A stretch of DNA of 64,000 nucleotides from JAQBXX01 sp947085325 (GCA_947085325.1 CAMTVY010000013.1:1-64000); one strand, 5' to 3'; positions 51,305-60,576 are shown, numbered from the stretch's first letter. Notes: generated by a model not told the origin, from the sequence alone. A program made the numbers and translations.

Positions 51305-52048
51305 ATGGAAAAGAAGACCCACTTCGGTTTTGAAGACGTACCCGAGTCCGAAAAGGCGCGCCGTGTAGGCGCGGTGTTCGACTCGGTGGCGACGCGCTAT
51401 GACGTGATGAACGATGCCATGTCGTTCGGTGTGCACCGGCTATGGAAGCGGTTCGCGGTGGAGCGTGCGGGTTTGCGCGGCGGCGAGTCGGTGCTGGATG
51501 TCGCGGGCGGCACGGGCGACATCGCGCGCTTGCTGGCGCGCAAGGTGGGCGCCAAGGGCAGGCTGGTGGTCACCGACATTAATGCCGCCATGCTGGGCGT
51601 GGGGCGTGCGCGGCTGGTCGATGCGGGCGTGGTGGGTAACGTCGAATACGTGCAGGCCGATGCCGAGCACCTGCCGTTTCCCGACGACAGCTTCGACTGC
51701 ATCACCATCGCCTTTGGCCTGCGCAACGTCACCCGCAAGGAGGCGGCACTGGCCTCCATGCAGCGGATACTGAAGCCGGGTGGGCGCTTGCTGGTGCTGG
51801 AGTTTTCCAAGCCGCGCCTGCCAGCCTTGGCGCCTGCCTATGATTTTTATTCCTTCAAGGTGTTGCCCGTGCTGGGCAAGCTGATTGCCGGCGATGAGGC
51901 GAGTTACCGTTATCTGGCCGAGTCGATACGCATGCACCCGGATCAGGACACGCTCAAAATGATGATGCAGCATGCGGGTCTGGAACGCTGCGAATACTTC
52001 AACCTCAGTGGCGGAATAGTAGCGCTGCACCGTGGCTACAAACTCTAA
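51305..52048 (+). CDS. ubiE: Ubiquinone/menaquinone C-methyltransferase
   Basis: UbiE methylates the quinone ring at C2. The 247-residue protein has THFGFEDVPESEKARRV, FDSVATRYDVMNDAMSFG, the SAM site LDVAGGTGDIARLLA, AFGLRNVTRKEAAL and the C-terminal GGIVALHRGYKL. Its TAA stop (52046-52048) is part of the left end (CTCTAAAAA) of the element that follows. The upstream repeat ends ten bases before the start. Confidence 0.97.
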   Translation: MEKKTHFGFEDVPESEKARRVGAVFDSVATRYDVMNDAMSFGVHRLWKRFAVERAGLRGGESVLDVAGGTGDIARLLARKVGAKGRLVVTDINAAMLGVGRARLVDAGVVGNVEYVQADAEHLPFPDDSFDCITIAFGLRNVTRKEAALASMQRILKPGGRLLVLEFSKPRLPALAPAYDFYSFKVLPVLGKLIAGDEASYRYLAESIRMHPDQDTLKMMMQHAGLERCEYFNLSGGIVALHRGYKL

Positions 52049-52279
52049 AAAATGCGTCTTTCTCTCCAATACGGTGCTGTACAAGGACGTACTAATGGCG
52101 CGAGCGCAGGACGCGCAGGAGCGATCGTTACAGCTTGTCTCCGCTGCTCACATACTGGCGTGTATGCTGTGCTGTACAAGGATGCACGAATGGCGCGAGC
52201 GCAGGACGCGCAGGAGCGACCGATGCTCGCCTGCGCTGCGCCTTGTCTTGAGGCAAAATCCATCATTTTTAGGGGCTCC
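52042..52279. mobile_element. Second copy of the terminal-inverted-repeat element, between ubiE and ubiJ
   Basis: Compared with 50629-50767, ends and core are shared: CTCTAAAAAATGCGTCTT on the left, CAGCTTGTCTCCGCTGCTCA in the middle and GCAAAATCCATCATTTTTAG on the right. The extra length is two 54-base insertions. The left end contains the ubiE stop and the right end AGGGG, a likely ubiJ ribosome-binding site. Confidence 0.75.
52074..52222. repeat. Two 54-base direct repeats inside the element
   Basis: Units at 52074-52127 and 52169-52222 differ at four of 54 positions (GTGCTGTACAAGGA start, GAGCGATCG or GAGCGACCG end). Each interrupts the core that is continuous in the 50629 copy. They seem to be a second repeat family nested into the first. 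Confidence 0.8.
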
Positions 52280-52281
52280 CG

Positions 52282-52908
52282 TTGAGTCGCCCACTACCTA
52301 CCCCGTTGGCCGTTGTATTTGAGGCCGCGCTCAATCGCTACCTGGCCATGGACGCGGACAGTCAGCGCCAGCTCGCGGCACTGTCCGGCAAGGCGGTGGC
52401 CGTTGAGCTTACCGATTTTGACTGGGAGTGGGTGTTGCTGGTACAGAACGACGGCCTGCGTGTGTTCAGCAGCTACGACGGCCCGGTAACCGCGCGGCTG
52501 CGCGGCAGCAGCAGCGCCTTGCTGCGCATGGGGGCGGGAGACACGTCGCGCGCGGCGTTTTCCGCCGGCACGGTGGAGTTCAACGGCGACGTGGAGCTGG
52601 GGCAGCGCATCAAGGCCCTGTTTGACAACATCGACATCGACTGGGAAGAACAGCTATCCAGAGTGGTGGGCGATGTGGCGGCACACAGCATCGGCCACGC
52701 CGTGCGCAGCACGCACAACTGGGGCAAGCAGACGCTGGCTACACTGATGCAGGACTTTGCCGAGTATCAGCAGGAAGAGGCACGCAACCTGCCGACACAG
52801 GAGGAGGCCGAGGCATTCAACGCGGCAGTGGATACGCTGCGGGATGACGTCGCGCGGCTGGAGCAACGTATTCAGCGCCTGTCTGCCATGAAAAAAGACA
52901 CACCATGA
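52282..52908 (+). CDS. ubiJ: Ubiquinone biosynthesis accessory factor UbiJ
   Basis: The start is probably TTG 52282 with AGGGG six bases before it; no ATG occurs before the domain. The 208-residue protein has a SCP2-like lipid-binding fold (about residues 5-115, with GRVEFNGD-like TVEFNGDVELGQRI) and a C-terminal coiled coil (about 165-205) as in UbiJ. It binds ubiquinone intermediates in the Ubi complex. Its position between ubiE and ubiB is diagnostic. The stop overlaps ubiB by four bases. Confidence 0.9.
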   Translation: MSRPLPTPLAVVFEAALNRYLAMDADSQRQLAALSGKAVAVELTDFDWEWVLLVQNDGLRVFSSYDGPVTARLRGSSSALLRMGAGDTSRAAFSAGTVEFNGDVELGQRIKALFDNIDIDWEEQLSRVVGDVAAHSIGHAVRSTHNWGKQTLATLMQDFAEYQQEEARNLPTQEEAEAFNAAVDTLRDDVARLEQRIQRLSAMKKDTP

Positions 52909-54560
52909 TCGCACCACGCCAACTGCTGCGCCTGCTGCATATCAACATTGTGCTGGTTCGGCACGGTCTGGATGAAATCATACTCGCCACGCACCTGTTC
53001 CGTCCGGTGCGCTACGTGCTTTATCTGTTTCCCTGGTACTGGCTGCGGGGCAAGCAGGCGCCGCGTGCCGTGCGTATTCGACGCGCGCTGGAAGACCTCG
53101 GGCCCATCTTCGTCAAATTCGGGCAGCTGCTGTCCACCCGTCCCGATCTGCTGCCGGAAGACATTGCGCACGAGCTGGCCTTGCTGCAAGACCGGGTGCA
53201 GCCTTTTCCCGGCGCACAGGCGCGTGCGTTCATCGAGCAGGCGCATGGAAAACCCGTGCTTGAAATATTTCAGGAATTCGACGAAACGCCACTGGCCGCC
53301 GCCTCCGTTGCCCAGGTACATGCCGCACGGCTGTTCGACGGGCGCGAGGTTATCGTCAAGGTGCTGCGGCCTCAGGTTGAGCGAGCCATCCGGCGTGACG
53401 TGAGTCTGCTCTACACCGTGGCGGCTCTGGCGGAGCGCTACTGGGCCGATGGCAAGCGCCTGCGCCCGACTGCCGTGGTAGCCGAATTTGAAAAAACATT
53501 GCTGGGTGAGCTTGATCTGCTGCGCGAGGCCGCAAACGCGAGCCAATTGCGGCGCAACTTTGAAGGCTCCAGCCTGCTTTATGTGCCGGAGATCGTGTGG
53601 CCGCTCACGCGCCGCAACGTGATGGTGATGGAGCGCATCTTCGGCACGCCGATCAGCCATGTCGAAAGCCTTGTGGCGCAGGGCGTTGATCTCAAGCGCC
53701 TGTCCGAGAACGGTGTCGAGATATTTTTCACCCAGGTGTTCCGCCACAACTTTTTCCACGCCGACATGCACCCCGGCAACATCTTCGTCGCCAAGGACGG
53801 GCGCTACATGGCGGTGGATTTCGGCATCATGGGCACGCTCAGCACGCGCGACCAGCGCTATCTGGCGGAAAATCTGCTCGCCTTCTTCCACCGCGACTAC
53901 CGGCGTGTGGCCGAGGCCCATGTCGATGCCGGCTGGGTGCCGTCGGGCACGCGGGTGGATGAATTCGAGGCGGCGATCCGCAGCGTGTGCGAGCCCATCT
54001 TCGAGCGCCCGCTGAGCGAAATATCCTTCGGCCAGTTGCTGTTGCGTTTGTTCCAGACCGCACGCCAATTCAACATGGAAGTGCAGCCGCAACTGGTGCT
54101 GCTGCAAAAAACCCTGCTGGCTATCGAGGGGCTGGGTCGCGAACTGTACCCGGAGCTGGATTTATGGCAGACCGCCAAGCCGTTTCTGGAGCGCTGGATG
54201 AGCGAACAGGTCGGCGTTCGTGGCCTGCTCAAGGCGCTGAAGAAAAACGCGCCGGTGTGGGCGGAAAAACTGCCCGACCTGCCGCTGCTGGTGCACGATT
54301 TCTTGCAGCAGGCACACGAAGGCAAGTCACAGGTAGAATGGAAGTCAGACGAAATCGCCAAACTGCGGTACGAAATCAGGCGCGCCCAGCGGCGCAACTA
54401 CAGCGTCATCGTCGGCAGCGCGCTGATCATCAGCGCCGCCATCGTCAAGGGCCTCGACGGTTTTGCGCCCACCATGTTGGGCGATGCGCCGCTGTTGACC
54501 TGGGTGCTGGGCGGCTTGGGCGGGCTGCTGGTTATCGCCGCGTGGCCGGATGATAAATAG
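52905..54560 (+). CDS. ubiB: UbiB protein-kinase-like ATPase of ubiquinone synthesis
   Basis: The 551-residue protein has the UbiB KxGQ-like motif in FVKFGQLLSTRPDLLP, the Ala-rich loop AAASVAQVH, the invariant Lys in VIVKVLRP, HADMHPGNIF (catalytic loop) and VDFGIMG (metal site), and two C-terminal helices (about 500-548). It is membrane-bound and helps extract ubiquinone intermediates. Overlap with ubiJ (ATGA) gives coupled expression. Confidence 0.96.
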   Translation: MIAPRQLLRLLHINIVLVRHGLDEIILATHLFRPVRYVLYLFPWYWLRGKQAPRAVRIRRALEDLGPIFVKFGQLLSTRPDLLPEDIAHELALLQDRVQPFPGAQARAFIEQAHGKPVLEIFQEFDETPLAAASVAQVHAARLFDGREVIVKVLRPQVERAIRRDVSLLYTVAALAERYWADGKRLRPTAVVAEFEKTLLGELDLLREAANASQLRRNFEGSSLLYVPEIVWPLTRRNVMVMERIFGTPISHVESLVAQGVDLKRLSENGVEIFFTQVFRHNFFHADMHPGNIFVAKDGRYMAVDFGIMGTLSTRDQRYLAENLLAFFHRDYRRVAEAHVDAGWVPSGTRVDEFEAAIRSVCEPIFERPLSEISFGQLLLRLFQTARQFNMEVQPQLVLLQKTLLAIEGLGRELYPELDLWQTAKPFLERWMSEQVGVRGLLKALKKNAPVWAEKLPDLPLLVHDFLQQAHEGKSQVEWKSDEIAKLRYEIRRAQRRNYSVIVGSALIISAAIVKGLDGFAPTMLGDAPLLTWVLGGLGGLLVIAAWPDDK

Positions 54561-54578
54561 CAGGCTGGATAAATCCAT

Positions 54579-54598
54579 TAAAGGGCTCCGACCCTTTA
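54579..54598. terminator. Short hairpin between ubiB and dgkA
   Basis: TAAAGGG pairs with CCCTTTA over a six-base loop in the 38-base gap between the convergent genes. It may end transcription from both sides, but the stem is only seven bases. Confidence 0.5.
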
Positions 54599-54970
54599 TC
54601 ACTCCCACAACACCAGTAGCCAGATGACCGCCACATTAAGCAATGCGATCAGTACCGCTGCGCTGCCCATGTCTTTGGCGCGCTTGATGAGGTGGTGGTT
54701 TTCCAGGGAGATGCGGTCTAGCGCCGCCTCCAGCGCTGAGTTGAGTAATTCGACGATCAATACCAGCAGCACCGAAGAGATCATCAACACACGACCAACG
54801 GCGCTCTGCTCCAGATAGAGCGCCAGCGGCACCAGGATGGCCGCCAGCAGGATTTCCTGCCGGAACGCAGCCTCGTGCCGGAACGCGGCTTTTATGCCGT
54901 GGGCAGAGTACGTGCAGGCGCTGAGCAGGCGTTTGAACCCGGTTGTTCCCTTGTGTTGAGACTCTTGCAT
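54599..54970 (-). CDS. dgkA: Diacylglycerol kinase DgkA
   Basis: DgkA recycles diacylglycerol to phosphatidic acid in the inner membrane. The 123-residue protein has the family length, three helices (about 39-55, 57-76, 100-120), the FRQE motif and the catalytic ELLNSALEAALDR segment. The N-terminus GFKRLLSACTYSAHGIKAAFRHEAAF is a typical amphipathic start. Confidence 0.95.
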   Translation of the reverse strand: MQESQHKGTTGFKRLLSACTYSAHGIKAAFRHEAAFRQEILLAAILVPLALYLEQSAVGRVLMISSVLLVLIVELLNSALEAALDRISLENHHLIKRAKDMGSAAVLIALLNVAVIWLLVLWE

Positions 54971-55012
54971 GGAGGTAGTCTCTCTGCGATTCTATTGCAC
55001 TTGATTGTGTGA

Positions 55013-55576
55013 TCACTGCTGCTGATGTGGGCGCTGCAAGCCGGCCTCGACCTTGCCGCGCTTTTCCTTCCCCGACAATAACTCAACCAGTTCCAGCGCG
55101 AAATCCATGGCAGTGCCGGGGCCGCGTGAGGTGATGATGGTGCCGTCCCTGACCACGGGATTATTTTCAATCGTGATTTTGGAGGATGCGAGTTTTTCCA
55201 GTGTGCCCGGAAAGCCGGTGGCGCGTTTGCCGTCGAGTAGGCCCGCGTGTGCGAGCACGGCAGGGGCGGCGCAGATGGCAGCGGTGAATTTTCCGCTGTG
55301 CGCCATTTTTTTCAGCAGTGCGTGGATGCGCGCGTCGTTATTGAGGTTGTCGCTGCCGGGCTGGCCGCCAGGCAGGACTACCATGTCGTAGTCGTGCGCC
55401 AGGGCTTCATCGAGCGTGGTGTCGGCCAGCAGCCGCGTGCCGCGGCTCGCCACCACTGGTTCGGTGTCGAGGCCGGCGGTGACAACGTTGATGCCCGCGC
55501 GGCGCAGCAGGTCGATGAGGGTGACCGCTTCCAGTTCTTCACAGCCCTGGGCCAAAGGAATCAGTACGCGAGGCAT
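55013..55576 (-). CDS. yajL: DJ-1/PfpI family protein, YajL-like
   Basis: The 187-residue protein has the conserved Glu in GCEELEAV, VVLPGGQPGSDNL, the reactive Cys in AAICAAPAVLAHAGL and ITSRGPGTAMDFALEL, as in YajL/DJ-1. Members are linked to oxidative stress and to repair of glycated molecules; the true activity is disputed. It lies upstream of dgkA on the same strand (42 bases). Confidence 0.92.
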   Translation of the reverse strand: MPRVLIPLAQGCEELEAVTLIDLLRRAGINVVTAGLDTEPVVASRGTRLLADTTLDEALAHDYDMVVLPGGQPGSDNLNNDARIHALLKKMAHSGKFTAAICAAPAVLAHAGLLDGKRATGFPGTLEKLASSKITIENNPVVRDGTIITSRGPGTAMDFALELVELLSGKEKRGKVEAGLQRPHQQQ

Positions 55577-55661
55577 GGCGGAAACCTCTCAGGGTGTCAT
55601 TGACTGGAGTGTAGCTCTGCGCCCTTGCTGTGAACCGTGCTGTACATACGTCGGCGCATGC

Positions 55662-57005
55662 CTACTCGCCTGTGCGCGATTGCAGTATCGCCATGCCCTT
55701 GAGCAGGGTGAGCGCCTCGTGCAGCTGGTAATCGCTACTGATAAGCGGCTCCTTGTCCTGCGCTGTACCGGGCGCGATGCTTGCACCATTCGTGTCCTTG
55801 GCCTTGTCGCCATTGCCGTTGGTGAGGTGGCGGGTCAAGTCAGCTTCCTTGAGCGGCTCCATGACGGAGCCTTCGCCCACAGTAACCTTGACGTTGTCGA
55901 TGATGATATCGGGCACGATGCCCTCGGCCTGTATCGAACGTCCGTTTGGCGTGTAGTAGCGCGCCGTGGTGAGCTTCAATGCAGTGTCGCTGGTAACAGG
56001 CAATATGGTCTGCACCGAGCCTTTGCCGAAGGTCTTGCTGCCCATGATGACGGCGCGCTTGTGATCCTGTAATGCACCGGCCACGATTTCGGAGGCCGAA
56101 GCCGAGCCGCCATTGACCAGCACAATCATCGGCGCACCCTTGAGCACGTCACCGGGGGTGGCGGTAAAGCGCATCTTGGAATCCTTGACCCGGCCTTCGG
56201 TGTAGACGAGGAGGCCCTTCTCGATGAAGGCATCACTGACGGTGACCGCCGCGCTCAGCACGCCCCCCGGATCGTTACGCAGGTCGAGCACCAGGCCTTT
56301 GAGGCTGCCGCCGTTGTCTTTCTTGAGCTGGCTCACGGCCTCAATCAGGTTGGTGCCGGTCTGGGCCTGGAATTGCGAGATGCGCACATAGCCGTAACCC
56401 GGTGCCAGCATGCGTGACTTCACGCTTTTCACCTTGATGACGGCGCGCGTGAGGACAATGGTGAGCGGCTTTTCTTCGTCTTTGCGCAGAACGGTGAGCG
56501 TGATCTTGGTGCCGACTTCGCCGCGCATCATCTTGACGGCATCGCTCAGACTCATGCCCTGCAGTGGGGTGTCGTCGAGCCGCACGATGAGATCGCCTGC
56601 CTGCATGCCGCCCCGGCTTGCGGGCGTGTCATCGATGGGCGAGATTACCTTGACGAGGCCGTTTTCCATGCTGACTTCGAGGCCGAGACCGCCAAATTCG
56701 CCGCTGGTGCCGATCTGCAATTCCTTGTAGGCGTCGGCATCGAGATAGGCGGAGTGCGGATCCAGCCCCGCCAGCATGCCTTGGATGGCGTGGTTGAGCA
56801 GGGTTTTGTCGTCCACGGCTTCGACGTAGTCGCTTTTGACGCGACCAAAGACCTCGGTGAAGGTGCGCAACTCGGCAAGCGGCAAGCCGGTGGCTGCTGC
56901 TGCCGTGTCTTCGCGGTCGGCAAAGACGCTGTGCCCGATCGTAAGCGATGCGCCGAGTACCAGCCCGAGTGCAAGGATGAGGAAGGTGCGTAATGTGGAC
57001 TTCAT
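55662..57005 (-). CDS. ctpA: Carboxyl-terminal processing protease (S41)
   Basis: The 447-residue protein has a signal peptide or anchor (about 1-30), an N-terminal helical domain, a PDZ domain (about 95-175, GLGLEVSMENG to GDLIVRLDD) and the S41 catalytic core with NGGSASASEIVAGAL (Ser) and GSKTFGKGSVQ (Lys). It cleaves periplasmic proteins at their C-termini. The order gpmI-envC-ctpA on one strand is well conserved in gammaproteobacteria. Confidence 0.96.
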   Translation of the reverse strand: MKSTLRTFLILALGLVLGASLTIGHSVFADREDTAAAATGLPLAELRTFTEVFGRVKSDYVEAVDDKTLLNHAIQGMLAGLDPHSAYLDADAYKELQIGTSGEFGGLGLEVSMENGLVKVISPIDDTPASRGGMQAGDLIVRLDDTPLQGMSLSDAVKMMRGEVGTKITLTVLRKDEEKPLTIVLTRAVIKVKSVKSRMLAPGYGYVRISQFQAQTGTNLIEAVSQLKKDNGGSLKGLVLDLRNDPGGVLSAAVTVSDAFIEKGLLVYTEGRVKDSKMRFTATPGDVLKGAPMIVLVNGGSASASEIVAGALQDHKRAVIMGSKTFGKGSVQTILPVTSDTALKLTTARYYTPNGRSIQAEGIVPDIIIDNVKVTVGEGSVMEPLKEADLTRHLTNGNGDKAKDTNGASIAPGTAQDKEPLISSDYQLHEALTLLKGMAILQSRTGE

Positions 57006-57044
57006 TGATAACTCCGTGACGCAGTTGTGGGGTGCGCCTGCTCT

Positions 57045-58226
57045 TTAGTTGTTGCTGCCGTGTTTTGGTTCCTGTGGCAGGCACCAGGCGCGCGGGTCGC
57101 GCGGTACGCCCTGCTCACGTATTTCAAAATATACTCCGGGGCGCTCGTGACCGCCACTGACCCCCATTGCACCGATGATCTCACCTGCTTCCGCCCAATC
57201 GCCCACCTTCTTATACAGGGCCTGATTGTGTCCGTACAGAGTCATGTAGCCGTCGCTGTGGTCGATGATGGTCAATAAACCGAAGCCACGCAGCCATTCG
57301 GCGAAGACCACGCGACCGGGCGATACCGCCTGCACCGTGTCTCCTGCGCGTCCTTCAATCAGTACGCCCTGCGCGCGTGACCGCTCGCTGCCCCCCAAGG
57401 GTGCGGTGACTGCGCCAGAGGCGGGCCATGGGAGTGTGCCCTTGAGCGCCGCAAACGCGGGGTGGCTCGGGCTTTCCGGCGGGCGCGGCGCGGATGTAAG
57501 GCGCTGCAACAGTTCATCGAGTGCGCGCTCATCTTCCAGTAGGCGTGCAAGATCGGTACCTTTGCGCTGAATGTCGGTGTTGAGGCGGGCGAGGATCAGG
57601 GTGCGTGTCTGCTGACCCTCGTCCAGTATCTCCTTTTCCTGCTGTTGCGCGCGGTGCAATTCGGCCAGATGCATGCGCTGCTGTTCAATGGCGCGCTCTG
57701 CCGTTGCCACGCGCGCAAGGTCTGCATCCGCACGCGCGATGTGCCCGGCGCGGACGCGGTTCAGATAATCGTAGTATATCAGGCTGCGCCCCACCCGGGC
57801 AGGGTCTTGCTGGTTGAGCAGCAGTTTAAGGCGATCCTGGCGCCCCATCAGATAGGCCGAGCGGATTTGCGCGGCGAGGGTTTTCCGCTGGGTGCTCATT
57901 GCGTCGGCCAGATGCTCCCGGTCTTGCTGCAGGCGGGCGAGCTGTGCGTTGTGTGTCTCTACTTTGGCGTCAAGCCGGCGCAGGCGCTGGTTGATGCGGC
58001 CAATGGCCTGTTCGCTGGTCTTGAGCGAGTGCACCAGCTCTTTCCGGGCGGTGTGTTCATTGGCGAGCGTGGCGCGCAGGGCCTGTATGCGCGTCCGCAG
58101 TTGTTCGAGTTCCTGGCGCGTGTGCGTGATGTCGTCGTTGGCAGCGATGGCGGGGCCCGCGCTGCATGTGAACAGCGCGGCGGCCAACAGCAGCCAGCGA
58201 CAGGCTGTCAGGAGGCCTCTGGTCAA
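57045..58226 (-). CDS. envC: Murein hydrolase activator EnvC
   Basis: The 393-residue exported protein has a signal peptide (about 1-28), long coiled coils (about 30-245) and a C-terminal LytM domain (about 285-385). LytM zinc residues are degenerate: GVYFEIREQG stands where active enzymes have HxH. EnvC is the FtsEX-controlled activator of AmiA/AmiB; ftsEX are at 20959-22661. The LYGHNQALYKKVGDWAEAGEIIG stretch is typical. Confidence 0.95.
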   Translation of the reverse strand: MTRGLLTACRWLLLAAALFTCSAGPAIAANDDITHTRQELEQLRTRIQALRATLANEHTARKELVHSLKTSEQAIGRINQRLRRLDAKVETHNAQLARLQQDREHLADAMSTQRKTLAAQIRSAYLMGRQDRLKLLLNQQDPARVGRSLIYYDYLNRVRAGHIARADADLARVATAERAIEQQRMHLAELHRAQQQEKEILDEGQQTRTLILARLNTDIQRKGTDLARLLEDERALDELLQRLTSAPRPPESPSHPAFAALKGTLPWPASGAVTAPLGGSERSRAQGVLIEGRAGDTVQAVSPGRVVFAEWLRGFGLLTIIDHSDGYMTLYGHNQALYKKVGDWAEAGEIIGAMGVSGGHERPGVYFEIREQGVPRDPRAWCLPQEPKHGSNN

Positions 58227-58238
58227 GTCAGGGCTTGC

Positions 58239-59786
58239 CTAGCGGTCAAACTCCACCAGTGGCACACCACTCATCTCCGGTGGCACCGGCAGCCCCATGA
58301 GCGTCAGCATGGTGGGCGCTACATCTGCCAGTACGCCGTTGTTGCTGAGGTGCGCCGGGCGGCCCGCATAGATCAGCGGTACCGGGTTGGTGGTATGTGC
58401 GGTGTGGGCCTGGCCGGTGCCATCGCCAATCAACTGCTCGGCATTGCCGTGGTCGGCGGTGATGAGCATCTCGCCCCCCGCTTTCTGCAGCGCCTCGTAG
58501 ACCCGGCCCAGGCAGGTGTCTATCGTCTCGATGGCCTTGACCGTGGCATCGTAGTTGCCGGTGTGGCCGACCATGTCGGGATTGGCAAAATTGCAGATGA
58601 TGACGTCGTATTTGCCGCTTGCAATCGCCGCGATCAGCTTGTCCGTCACCTCAAAGGCGCTCATCTCCGGCTGGAGGTCGTAGGTGGCGACATTGGGCGA
58701 GGGGATGAGGGTGCGATCTTCACCCTCGAACGGCTGTTCTTCGCCGCCGTTGAAGAAAAATGTCACATGCGCGTATTTCTCGGTCTCGGCGATACGCAAC
58801 TGACGCAGGCCATGACGCGCGATGTAGGCGCCAAACACGTTGTGCAGGCGCTCGGACGGAAAGGCCACCGGAACGTCGAATTCGTCGTTGTATTCGGTCA
58901 GGCTCACAAAGGCGCCGAGCCTGGGCTTGAGCGCGCGCCCAAAGCCATTGAAGTCAGGCTCGATGAAGGGGCGCGTGATCTGGCGTGCGCGGTCGGAGCG
59001 GAAATTCATGAACACCACCACGTCACCGTCCGCCATGCGCACCGGCTGCGCGCCTGCGGGCACAATGGCGGTGGCCTTGACGAACTCGTCGGACTCATCG
59101 CGCGCATAGGCCTGCTCCAGCGCCGCAGTTGCCGTCGGCGCCTGAAACGCCGCCTGGCCCTGGGTGATGAGGTCGTAGGCGGCCTGGATGCGTGGCCAGC
59201 GATGATCGCGATCCATGGCGTAGTAGCGCCCGATGATGGAGGCGACGCGCCCGTGGCCGAGTGCCGCGCACTTGTCTTCCAGCGCCTTGATGGAGGGCGC
59301 CGCGCTGCGTGGCGGGGTATCACGGCCGTCAAGAAAGGCATGCACACACACCTGCTTGGCGCCGCGTTTCACCGCCAGCTCCAGCATGGCAAGAATGTGC
59401 TCCTCGTGGCTGTGCACGCCGCCCGGCGAAAGCAGACCCATGATATGCACGGTATGGCCGCTGCTCGCGGCCTTGTCCACGGCGCGCGTCAGTGTCTGAT
59501 TGGTGAAAAATGCACCGCTCTTGATGGCGCGGCTGATGCGCGAAAATTCCTGATACACGACGCGCCCGGCGCCAAGGTTCAGGTGGCCGACTTCAGAGTT
59601 GCCCATCTGGTCGGCAGGCAGGCCCACGTCGGTGCCGGAAGTGCGCAACAGCATGTGCGGGTAGGTGTTCCAGAGCCGTTCCCATACGGGCTTGCGCGCA
59701 TGGTACACGGCGTTGCCGTCAGGCTTCTCGCTGTAGCCCCAGCCATCGAGAATGATCAGGGCCAAAGGCTTATGTGCAGATGGCAT
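58239..59786 (-). CDS. gpmI: 2,3-bisphosphoglycerate-independent phosphoglycerate mutase
   Basis: GpmI interconverts 3- and 2-phosphoglycerate in glycolysis, using two Mn ions. The 515-residue protein has LIILDGWGYSE, the phosphoserine site in NSEVGHLNLGAGR, HSHEEHI, FLDGRDTPPRSA and the second metal set in ITADHGNAEQ and TAHTTNPVP. Length is standard. The envC start follows after 12 bases. Confidence 0.97.
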   Translation of the reverse strand: MPSAHKPLALIILDGWGYSEKPDGNAVYHARKPVWERLWNTYPHMLLRTSGTDVGLPADQMGNSEVGHLNLGAGRVVYQEFSRISRAIKSGAFFTNQTLTRAVDKAASSGHTVHIMGLLSPGGVHSHEEHILAMLELAVKRGAKQVCVHAFLDGRDTPPRSAAPSIKALEDKCAALGHGRVASIIGRYYAMDRDHRWPRIQAAYDLITQGQAAFQAPTATAALEQAYARDESDEFVKATAIVPAGAQPVRMADGDVVVFMNFRSDRARQITRPFIEPDFNGFGRALKPRLGAFVSLTEYNDEFDVPVAFPSERLHNVFGAYIARHGLRQLRIAETEKYAHVTFFFNGGEEQPFEGEDRTLIPSPNVATYDLQPEMSAFEVTDKLIAAIASGKYDVIICNFANPDMVGHTGNYDATVKAIETIDTCLGRVYEALQKAGGEMLITADHGNAEQLIGDGTGQAHTAHTTNPVPLIYAGRPAHLSNNGVLADVAPTMLTLMGLPVPPEMSGVPLVEFDR

Positions 59787-59884
59787 AGGCAGTGTCTTTA
59801 AATTACTGATGCAGATGGGTTCAAAGGCCGTTATTATATAGCGTTTGCGCGCTTAGCGCAGCCCCGCAGCTAACGACCGGTACC

Positions 59885-60310
59885 ATGCAACAGTTCATTA
59901 CCTTTGTCATCAATCACTGGGCGCTTTTTCTGGCGCTCGCTGTCGTCAGCGTGCTGCTGGCGGCCAATTTGCTGTCGGAAACGCTGCTCGGGTTCAAGTC
60001 GGTCGCACCCCAGGCCGCCACCCAGCTGATCAACCGCGAAGGCGCAGTGGTACTCGACGTGCGCGAAGAGGCCGACTTCAACGCCGGGCATATCGTCAAC
60101 GCCATCCATATCCCGCTGGCCGGGCTTGAGGCACGGCTCAGGGAGCTCGACAGCATGCGCGAGAGCCCCTTCATCGTGACCTGTCAGGCAGGCCAGCTCT
60201 CGGCGCGCGCAGGCGACATTCTGCGCAAGCACGGTTTCACCAAGGTGTATAAACTGGGTGGCGGCCTTATGGCCTGGAAAGACGCCAAACTGCCGCTGGT
60301 GGCTGCCTGA
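59885..60310 (+). CDS. Membrane-anchored rhodanese-domain protein
   Basis: The 141-residue protein has one N-terminal helix (about residues 10-28) and a rhodanese domain with VVLDVREEADFNAGHI and the active Cys in VTCQAGQLSA. It is like YibN of E. coli, which lies before grxC and secB. It may transfer sulfur or handle thiols at the membrane. grxC follows after two bases. Confidence 0.92.
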   Translation: MQQFITFVINHWALFLALAVVSVLLAANLLSETLLGFKSVAPQAATQLINREGAVVLDVREEADFNAGHIVNAIHIPLAGLEARLRELDSMRESPFIVTCQAGQLSARAGDILRKHGFTKVYKLGGGLMAWKDAKLPLVAA

Positions 60311-60312
60311 GC

Positions 60313-60576
60313 ATGTCCGGCGTTGTTATCTACAGCACCGGCATGTGCTCATACTGCGTGCGTGCGCGCCAGTTGCTTGAGCGCAAAGGCGTGCGTTACA
60401 CGGAACATCGCGTCGACGAGCAGACCGACTTGCGCCATGAAATGGAATCGAAGAGCAGGCGCCGCAGTGTGCCGCAAATTTTCATTAACGATGCCCACAT
60501 CGGCGGCTTCAACGAACTCGCGCAGCTCGAGCGCAATGGCCTGCTGGAGGCGATGCTGCATGACGGCAGCGCTTGA
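60313..60576 (+). CDS. grxC: Glutaredoxin 3
   Basis: The 87-residue protein has the redox CSYC motif (residues 12-15), the TVP-like SVPQIFIN and GGFNEL glutathione-binding segments. It is a cytoplasmic dithiol glutaredoxin. The operon rhodanese-grxC-secB-gpsA is conserved in gammaproteobacteria. Confidence 0.96.
   Translation: MSGVVIYSTGMCSYCVRARQLLERKGVRYTEHRVDEQTDLRHEMESKSRRRSVPQIFINDAHIGGFNELAQLERNGLLEAMLHDGSA

Noticed and set aside
52074..52222. CRISPR-like direct repeats
   Set aside because: Only two 54-base units with a 41-base spacer that is itself part of the mobile-element core; no cas genes.
57645..59801. Long plus-strand reading frame (over 700 codons) opposite envC and gpmI
   Set aside because: It spans two well-supported minus-strand genes and has no motif or plausible start; it is a GC-driven shadow.
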